The notes beneath the pieces were generated by a model. That model saw only the letters and a program-made list of their open reading frames with translations, was not told where the DNA came from and did not search any database. 10,586 nt of DNA from Candidatus Fermentibacteraceae bacterium (lineage in GTDB: Bacteria; Fermentibacterota; Fermentibacteria; Fermentibacterales; JCC-6), in the NCBI GenBank assembly GCA_021162285.1, contig JAGGYZ010000067.1, positions 1-10,586 on the forward strand, given 5' to 3'. How positions within the stretch are numbered: position 1 is the first letter of the stretch; each line of letters starts with the position of its first letter. Position numbers and translations under genes: made by a program. Below are positions 6,023 through 10,586 of the stretch, piece by piece.

Positions 6023-6027
6023 GTCTC

Positions 6028-6058
6028 TTGACAACTGCTTTTTTTATTTGCAGATAGT
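6028..6058 (+). promoter_or_regulatory. Candidate promoter of the sigma factor gene
   Basis: A perfect TTGACA (6028-6033) is followed after 19 bases, including a run of seven T, by GATAGT (6053-6058). The spacing is longer than ideal and the -10 box matches in four of six positions. The start would fall near 6065, about 24 bases before the first possible start codon. The promoter lies outside the IS remnant. Confidence 0.45.
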
Positions 6059-6088
6059 AACGGTGTCTTGTGTAGCAAGTTATCGTAA

Positions 6089-6958
6089 ATGACCCTTGCC
6101 GAAAGGGTGTGGCTTTTGGGTATTCGAAGGGTCGAGGGGAAGTCTCTGGAACTGTATCTCCGCGAGATCGGTTCAAAGGAATCTCTTACGTCCGAAGAAG
6201 AAGCAGGTCTGGCGAGAAGAATCAAATCAGACGACAGGGAGGCTCAGGAAGTTCTTGTAGAAGCCAACCTGAGGTTTGTTGTGAGTATAGCAAAGCAGTA
6301 CGCCAACCAGGGCGTTGCCCTTGAAGATCTCATTAGTGAGGGCAATGTAGGGCTCATCAGGGCTGCCAGAGGGTTTGATGAAAACCGGGGCTGCCGTTTT
6401 ATTACCTACGCAGTATGGTGGATCAGACAGGCGATACTTCAAACCCTGGCAGAGAACTCCCGAATAGTGAGACTTCCGCTGAACAGGGTTAATGAACTGT
6501 ATAGAATGGGCAGAGCCTCAAGAGAGCTGGGACATAATCTGGGGCGTTCTCCTTCAACTGACGAAATCGCCGGACAGCTTGATGTACCAAGAAAAAGCAT
6601 TGAGGGTATGCTGTCTATTCACAGCACACACCTCTCTCTGGACAGACCGGTTTACGATGGAAGCGACAAGACCTTCCAGGATATGATACCTTCCCGTAAC
6701 AGTGAAATGCCTGAAGACGCAGTTGTGGAAGATTCCTTAAAAAGCAGTGTGCTTGAAATGCTGGAAACACTGGATATACGGGAAAAAACTATAATCAGCC
6801 TTTTCTTCGGCCTGGGTACAAATCGAAGACACACCCTTGCGGAGATCGGTAGAACCATGGGCATAAGCCGGGAGAGGGTAAGACAGCTTAAAAACAGAGC
6901 AATTGACAAACTGCAGAAACACTTCGATTCGGAAAAAATGCTTATGCTGCTGGAATAA
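6089..6958 (+). CDS. rpoD: Primary-type RNA polymerase sigma factor (sigma-70 family, no region 1.1)
   Basis: This 289-residue sigma-70 protein directs RNA polymerase to promoters. Region 1.2 is at about 17-45 (SLELYLREIG, LTSEEEAGLARRI). Region 2 spans about 58-128 with NLRFVVSIAKQY, DLISEGNVGLIRAARGFD and region 2.4 YAVWWIRQAI (107-116), followed by ENSRIVRLPLN. Region 3 lies at about 135-200. Region 4.2 is the helix-turn-helix TLAEIGRTMGISRERVRQLK (249-268). Region 1.1 is absent, as in the housekeeping sigma of Bacteroidota and relatives, so this is probably the primary sigma, although a group 2 factor cannot be excluded. A stop codon immediately upstream makes ATG 6089 the earliest start. 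It has no ribosome site; TTG at 6116, preceded by GAAAGGG, is an alternative. The gene ends with no gap before a convergent gene. Confidence 0.85.
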   Translation: MTLAERVWLLGIRRVEGKSLELYLREIGSKESLTSEEEAGLARRIKSDDREAQEVLVEANLRFVVSIAKQYANQGVALEDLISEGNVGLIRAARGFDENRGCRFITYAVWWIRQAILQTLAENSRIVRLPLNRVNELYRMGRASRELGHNLGRSPSTDEIAGQLDVPRKSIEGMLSIHSTHLSLDRPVYDGSDKTFQDMIPSRNSEMPEDAVVEDSLKSSVLEMLETLDIREKTIISLFFGLGTNRRHTLAEIGRTMGISRERVRQLKNRAIDKLQKHFDSEKMLMLLE

Positions 6959-7216
6959 TCAGCTGTAGTAACACCTGCTTTTAGGGCCGGAACCTTCGTG
7001 CTCCTCAACTCTATCAGGTTCAAGTCCTCTGTCTTTCATTGCGTCCAGAAAGGCAGGTCCGTCTTCAGTCTTTACAGAAATACACATACCGCAGTCTGTT
7101 GAGATGTTTCTGGGTATAGGAACCATCCTGCAGAATATACCGCTCTTTCTGGCAGTTCTTTCGGCAGAAAGCACATGGGTCATCGACTTGAATATCATGT
7201 ACAGATAGTCAGCCAC
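6959..7216 (-). CDS. DUF3343 small protein, putative Se/S carrier
   Basis: This 85-residue protein resembles the DUF3343 family (described as putative Se/S carrier protein-like). It starts with a beta-strand YLYMIFKS, continues with a helix HVLSAERTARKSG and the strand MVPIPRNIS, then the cysteine motif STDCGMCISV with Cys42 and Cys45. Cys29 and Cys82 are additional. The family usually has a conserved Cys in the SxxCG motif, thought to carry a persulfide or selenide. The start is GTG at 7216, chosen because it overlaps the upstream desulfurase gene by eight bases and keeps the first strand complete; ATG at 7198 would cut it. AGGA lies seven bases upstream. The pairing with a cysteine desulfurase suggests it accepts sulfur or selenium from that enzyme, which is inference. 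The final recipient is unknown. Confidence 0.8.
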   Translation of the reverse strand: MADYLYMIFKSMTHVLSAERTARKSGIFCRMVPIPRNISTDCGMCISVKTEDGPAFLDAMKDRGLEPDRVEEHEGSGPKSRCYYS

Positions 7217-8348
7217 GGAACATCCTGACAGCCTCCAGCGCTTTTTCTACCTCAGATTCGGTTGTAAACAGACCTGGGCTGAGCCTTACAGTTCCCCCGG
7301 GAAATGTGCCTATGGTTCTGTGGGCCACTGCAGCACACTGAAAACCATGCCTGCAGCAGATGTTGTGTTCCCTGGCAAGGTAATCTGCGATATCCGGAGT
7401 TGTGGTATCGGCCAGTGTAAACGAGACAACAGCTGTCCACGGCTTGCCGTTGTCTGGCCTGTACACCGTTGCACCGGCGATATCCTCTATACCTGCCGCA
7501 AGCTTGTCGGCAATGGCCAGTTTTCGTGTGTACACTTCATCAAGACCGATTGAGTTCAGGAAGTCTATGGCAGCAACAAGCCCTGCAAGCCCGGGACCAT
7601 TCATGGTACCGGATTCCAGACGGTCTGGAAGAAAATCCGGCTGCCGGGACTGCTCGGACAAACTGCCTGTACCTCCCTGAGCAAGAGAGTGAATCTGTTC
7701 AGCATCAAAATTGTCGGCAAAAACAAGCCCTCCAGTCCCGGGAACGCCCAGAAGCCCTTTGTGGCCAGTAAATGCAATGATGTCCGGCCCCAGAGACAAA
7801 CCGGAAGGAACCACTCCTGCGCTCTGAGCAACATCCAGCATGAATACAGCCCCATTGGCCCGGCATATTCTGGAAATAGCTTCCGCATCCTGAACGGTTC
7901 CGGTAACATTTGATGCATGGTTGATAACAGCAAGCTTTGCACCCTGCATGTTCTTTTCCAGAGCATCAAGATCGAGATAACCCTGTGTGTCGCAGGGTGA
8001 ATAAACTACCTCAACCCCTTTATCCGAAAGATCCGTGAGAGGCCGTGTAACGGCGTTGTGCTCCATTGCAGAACACACAACTTTATCTCCATCGAAAAGC
8101 ATTCCGTGAAGAACGGTGTTTATGGCCCATGTAACATTGTGGGTAAACACTGTGTTTATGGGGTTACTGCTTCCAAAAAACGAGGCAACAGACTCACGGC
8201 AGTCCAGAACAACTCCCAGAGCGTCCATTGCCGCCGTACAGTTACCCCTGGCCGGACTCGCACCAATGTTTTTCATGTAGTTCGAAACTGCTTCAACCAC
8301 CTGGCCTGGTTTGGGCCACGAAGTGGATGCGTTGTCAAGATAAATCAA
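7209..8348 (-). CDS. Cysteine desulfurase-family PLP enzyme (EF2568/TIGR01977-like)
   Basis: This 379-residue class V aminotransferase-fold enzyme probably removes sulfur (or selenium) from cysteine (selenocysteine), leaving a persulfide. The N-terminus YLDNASTSWPKP is characteristic of the EF2568-type subgroup. EHNAVTRPL (96-104), NHASNVTGT (143-151), DVAQSAG (172-178) and the PLP lysine in FTGHKGLLG (Lys197) follow. GGTGSLSE and LESGTMN (244-250) are family motifs. The catalytic cysteine is Cys338 in RHGFQCAAVAH; most relatives have HCAP here, so His and Pro are replaced while the Cys is kept. The start is TTG at 8348, supported by AAAGGAGA upstream and by the motif beginning at residue 3. 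It overlaps the DUF3343 gene. No iscU, sufU or selD is present in the window, so the substrate remains open. Confidence 0.88.
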   Translation of the reverse strand: MIYLDNASTSWPKPGQVVEAVSNYMKNIGASPARGNCTAAMDALGVVLDCRESVASFFGSSNPINTVFTHNVTWAINTVLHGMLFDGDKVVCSAMEHNAVTRPLTDLSDKGVEVVYSPCDTQGYLDLDALEKNMQGAKLAVINHASNVTGTVQDAEAISRICRANGAVFMLDVAQSAGVVPSGLSLGPDIIAFTGHKGLLGVPGTGGLVFADNFDAEQIHSLAQGGTGSLSEQSRQPDFLPDRLESGTMNGPGLAGLVAAIDFLNSIGLDEVYTRKLAIADKLAAGIEDIAGATVYRPDNGKPWTAVVSFTLADTTTPDIADYLAREHNICCRHGFQCAAVAHRTIGTFPGGTVRLSPGLFTTESEVEKALEAVRMFRG

Positions 8349-8373
8349 GACAGTCTCCTTTCCCTCAGCAGGA

Positions 8374-8403
8374 AATATAGACTATTTACAAAGAAGGTCT
8401 CAA
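8374..8403 (-). promoter_or_regulatory. Candidate promoter of the cysteine desulfurase/DUF3343 pair
   Basis: On the minus strand TTGAGA (8403-8398) and TATATT (8379-8374) are separated by 18 bases; each matches the consensus in five of six positions. It lies in the 72-base gap after the CefD-like gene, so the desulfurase and DUF3343 pair may form its own transcription unit. Downstream, TTTCC...GGAAA (8359-8375) could form a small hairpin next to the ribosome site. Confidence 0.5.
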
Positions 8404-8420
8404 TAGAGTTAAAAAACGGC

Positions 8421-9608
8421 TCAATACAAACGGTTCCTGAATTCAACAAGAGCCTCTGCAAGATATTGATACTGGTGTATAGTGTTGTACATCTGGGCAG
8501 ATAATCTGATCATTCTAGTTTTACTGCCCTGAAGATCTGTTACCGGAACAACAATTCCTTTCTCATTTTTCAGCCATTTCTGAAGAGGGTCAATCCAGTC
8601 TGTTTCCCTGGAAACATCCGGTGTGTACCATTCAAGTGGAACAGCAGCCATTGCTCCCACCATGGAATCCGGGCATACAGGCTCTGCTCCTGTAACGGAA
8701 CACAAAATCTCTCTTGCCTTCAGAGCCAGTTCCCTGTTGCTGTCCATCACCCCCTGCCAGCCGCCAGAGTGTAGCGCTGCCATGAAGTCAATTGAACAGG
8801 GAACACACAGAGCTGGTGTTGGATCCGGTGTACCATTCCAGCTGAAGTAGAGTTGAAAATCGCTGAGTTCCGTGTCGAAATCAGATGGGATATGACTTAT
8901 AACAAGGGGAAGAAAGCTATTCTGGAATTCCGGACTTACATACAGAACAGCCGATGACCTGGGGCTGCAAAGCCACTTGTGGCAGTTTCCCACATAAGCC
9001 ATACACCCCAGATTTTTCAGATCAAGAGGAACCTCACCAGGACCGTGAGCTCCATCTACAATAGTTTTAATTCCGAAACTGGAAAGAAGATCAATGATGT
9101 TTTTCAGAGGCAGAACCATGCCTGTTGAACTTACAACATGATCAATCAGTGCAAATCTTGTTTTCGGGGTAATGGCGGCCGCCACTGCTTCCAGTATTTC
9201 TTCCCGGGAAGACACCGGACATGGAAGGTGAATCAACTGAACAACTGCACCTTTTCTGCCGGCAATTTCCCTGAGAGCATTCATTGATGAGAAATACTCC
9301 TGATCCATTACCAGAATTTTCTCTCCAGGCATCAAAGGAATGTTCTGCAGGATTGTGTTGATACCGGTTGTGCAATTTTCAACAAACACCAGTGAATCTT
9401 TTTCTGCGCCGGTAAACTGCGTCAGTGCTTCCAGTGCCGAACAACGAAGCGGCTGGTAGTCGTTGAGCATAAACTCCATGGGATCCAACTCAATCTGCCG
9501 GAGAAGCTGCTCCCGTTTTTCAAGAACCGGTACGGGACAGGCTCCGAACGAACCGTGATTAAGAAATGTAATCCCGTCCCTGAAAGCCCAGAAATCCGAC
9601 GCAGTCAT
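8421..9608 (-). CDS. CefD-like (isopenicillin N epimerase family) class V PLP-dependent enzyme
   Basis: This fold-type I PLP enzyme has 395 residues from ATG 9608. Motifs are FLNHGSFGACP (15-25), the family signature; ENCTTGINT, which contacts the cofactor phosphate; VDGAHGPGEVPLDL (184-197) with Asp185 and His188; and the PLP lysine in YVGNCHKWLCSPRSSAVL (Lys211). SWNGTPDPTP (257-266) is also conserved. Members include isopenicillin N epimerases, ergothioneine EgtE-type lyases and cysteine lyases, so the substrate cannot be named. ATG 9608 has AAGGAA upstream; an in-frame TTG at 9644 would add 12 residues and sit three bases after the PEBP stop, but lacks a ribosome site. It is not a close relative of the neighbouring desulfurase and does not show that enzyme's RxGxxC motif. 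Confidence 0.85.
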   Translation of the reverse strand: MTASDFWAFRDGITFLNHGSFGACPVPVLEKREQLLRQIELDPMEFMLNDYQPLRCSALEALTQFTGAEKDSLVFVENCTTGINTILQNIPLMPGEKILVMDQEYFSSMNALREIAGRKGAVVQLIHLPCPVSSREEILEAVAAAITPKTRFALIDHVVSSTGMVLPLKNIIDLLSSFGIKTIVDGAHGPGEVPLDLKNLGCMAYVGNCHKWLCSPRSSAVLYVSPEFQNSFLPLVISHIPSDFDTELSDFQLYFSWNGTPDPTPALCVPCSIDFMAALHSGGWQGVMDSNRELALKAREILCSVTGAEPVCPDSMVGAMAAVPLEWYTPDVSRETDWIDPLQKWLKNEKGIVVPVTDLQGSKTRMIRLSAQMYNTIHQYQYLAEALVEFRNRLY

Positions 9609-9647
9609 AAATTCCTTATTCCGATAATGAGCGGGGTGTGACAAAAC

Positions 9648-10094
9648 TCAGGAGTAAATACAGCTTATGGTTGCAACTCCCAGAATATGCCCCTTCATGG
9701 CAGACTCGAGAAGGGCTGCTGTCACTTCTGCTTCCTGAATGCGCAGAACCGTGTCGAGAGCGTACAGTGTGAAAGTCAGTGAAAGATCTGGAAGCTTTTC
9801 CACAGGCCCGGTCCAGCCGGTACCGAGAATATCGTTGACACCCTGACACATACCTTCGGAAAGGTCTCTTTTTTCCGGTAACCTTCCGTATACAGTTTTT
9901 CTGGTGTTTGGAATGTTCCACAGGACCCAGAGAACCTTGCTCTGTGAAGAAGAACAGATCATGGAAAGGCTTTCAGTGCCTTTCGGTTCCTCTGCCCATC
10001 CGAAAGGAGGTGAAGCATTCAAACCTGAAGAAGAGTACCAGGCCGGAAGATACCCACCATCCTTAAATGCACTGCTACACACTTTGAACGACAT
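9648..10094 (-). CDS. PEBP-family (YbhB/YbcL-like) protein with altered ligand site
   Basis: This 148-residue cytoplasmic protein resembles the phosphatidylethanolamine-binding / Raf kinase inhibitor-like family. Conserved parts are FKVCSSAFKDGGYLPAWYSS (residues 3-22), NASPPFGWAEEPKGTESLSM, the NIP turn (60-62), GVND, TGWTGP and FTLYALD (109-115), and the C-terminal MKGHILGVATISCIY. The typical DPDAP segment is replaced by SSSQSKV, and the GPCPPxGxHRY loop by GPVEKLPDLSL, so the anion-binding pocket is probably not conserved. ATG 10094 is preferred over ATG 10130: the family motif starts directly after it, AGGCAGGGGG precedes it, and a candidate promoter would start transcription between the two. 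It sits between a CDF transporter gene and a PLP enzyme gene. Function unknown. Confidence 0.75.
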   Translation of the reverse strand: MSFKVCSSAFKDGGYLPAWYSSSGLNASPPFGWAEEPKGTESLSMICSSSQSKVLWVLWNIPNTRKTVYGRLPEKRDLSEGMCQGVNDILGTGWTGPVEKLPDLSLTFTLYALDTVLRIQEAEVTAALLESAMKGHILGVATISCIYS

Positions 10095-10119
10095 AGCATA
10101 AACCCCCTGCCTCAACAGG

Positions 10120-10148
10120 AACATATTCATTACACAAACCGGTGTAAA
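10120..10148 (-). promoter_or_regulatory. Candidate promoter with palindrome between -35 and -10, before the PEBP gene
   Basis: On the minus strand TTTACA (10148-10143) and TATGTT (10125-10120) are separated by 17 bases. The inverted repeat TTACAC-AAACCG-GTGTAA (10130-10147) overlaps the -35 box and fills most of the spacer, a position suited to a repressor operator. The start of transcription would fall near 10113, upstream of the preferred ATG at 10094. Confidence 0.4.
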
Positions 10149-10160
10149 TACCAGCTGTCT

Positions 10161-10586
10161 TCAGGAGTCTTTACACTTATCAGCATCTCCACAGGGAGAA
10201 AAGGGTTCTATTCGTGCGATGACATCTCTCACAGATGAATCGGATCTCATAATAGTTTCCTCAACCTCTTTTCCAATTGAGTATCCCTGATAAACAGTAT
10301 AATCGCCGCTAACCTGGAGATGAAGATCCACATATATACCGCCACCCTGCATCCTGGCACGAAATCTGTGGATGCTTATTACACCTGCAACACACCTTGC
10401 CGCACTCATCATCTTGTTTACCACTTCCACAGGAGGAGCCGAATTAGTAACTTCGCCTATTACAGGCTGAAGCACTTTCCAGCCTGCATTTACAATGAAA
10501 ATGGAAACAACAGCACCTCCTATGCTGTCCAAAAAACCCAGTGAACTGCTGATCACAGGAGCTGCCACTGCCACAAGAACTGGAAT
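10161..10586 (-). CDS. Cation diffusion facilitator (CDF) transporter, C-terminal part (runs off the right edge)
   Basis: The last 141 codons are visible, beginning IPVLVAVAAPVISS; the true start lies outside the window (the GTG at 10574 is internal). A membrane segment contains GFLDSIGGAVVSIFIVNAGW, matching the fifth and sixth helices of CDF proteins, including an Asp in the position of the HxxxD transport-site motif. The cytoplasmic ferredoxin-like domain follows: SIHRFRARMQGGGIYVDLHLQV (79-100 counted from the window edge), GKEVEETIM, and IEPFSP. The usual metal-binding His of the AHxI helix is replaced (QGYSI), and the late HxEP His is replaced by Arg (ARIEP). The tail CGDADKCKDS offers two cysteines instead. 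Such pumps export Zn, Mn, Fe or Cd; the metal cannot be told without the N-terminal helices. Confidence 0.8.
   Translation of the reverse strand: MPVLVAVAAPVISSSLGFLDSIGGAVVSIFIVNAGWKVLQPVIGEVTNSAPPVEVVNKMMSAARCVAGVISIHRFRARMQGGGIYVDLHLQVSGDYTVYQGYSIGKEVEETIMRSDSSVRDVIARIEPFSPCGDADKCKDS

Noticed and set aside
5779..6225. Minus-strand open frame of 148 codons through the IS remnant, sigma promoter and sigma 5' end
   Set aside because: It is opposite an evident transposase fragment and the sigma factor, with no recognisable motif.
8411..8440. T-rich sequence after the CefD-like gene as an intrinsic terminator
   Set aside because: GCCGTTTTTT is present on the minus strand, but the sequence before it has no complementary arm to form a stem.

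Overview
The window looks like chromosomal DNA of an anaerobic bacterium, probably a member of the FCB superphylum outside Bacteroidota (lineages such as Fermentibacterota, Cloacimonadota or Fibrobacterota would fit; this is inference). Three observations point that way. The rnf genes are in the order C-D-G-E-A-B usual for anaerobes. The primary-type sigma factor lacks region 1.1 and carries the YAVWWIRQ motif typical of FCB sigma factors. Yet most genes have strong GGAGG-type ribosome sites and promoters resemble TTGACA/TATAAT, which argues against Bacteroidota proper.

Positions 1-4371 (minus strand) hold rnfC, rnfD, rnfG, rnfE, rnfA and the first 39 codons of rnfB. They form a tightly coupled operon for the Rnf ferredoxin:NAD+ oxidoreductase, a membrane ion pump. 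The genes overlap or nearly touch, and the iron-sulfur cysteines and both covalent-FMN sites are visible. Upstream, also on the minus strand, is nrdR, the repressor of ribonucleotide reductase genes. It may be transcribed as a leaderless mRNA.

Positions 4975-5544 are compact. The nrdR promoter points left, and a 208-bp element with 19-bp imperfect terminal inverted repeats and no gene follows. A good promoter then points right and drives tRNA-His(GTG), tRNA-Lys(CTT) and tRNA-Arg(TCT), all with encoded CCA. A strong hairpin sits between the Lys and Arg tRNAs. Positions 5652-5932 hold an internally deleted, frameshifted IS3-family remnant.

Positions 6028-6958 (plus strand) hold a promoter and an rpoD-type sigma factor gene. 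It ends with no gap against a convergent minus-strand run, read from the right edge. That run comprises the 3' part of a cation diffusion facilitator, a PEBP-family protein lacking the usual ligand-site residues, a CefD-like class V PLP enzyme, an EF2568-type cysteine desulfurase-family enzyme, and an overlapping small DUF3343 (putative Se/S carrier) protein. The last two most likely work together in persulfide or selenium transfer. Promoter-like sequences before the PEBP gene and before the cysteine desulfurase suggest the run is more than one transcription unit.

Most of the window is recognisable conserved biology, and no clearly new multi-gene system is evident. The points most worth following are the inverted-repeat element between two divergent promoters, the DUF3343/cysteine desulfurase pair without selD in view, and the two family members with altered ligand or metal sites.
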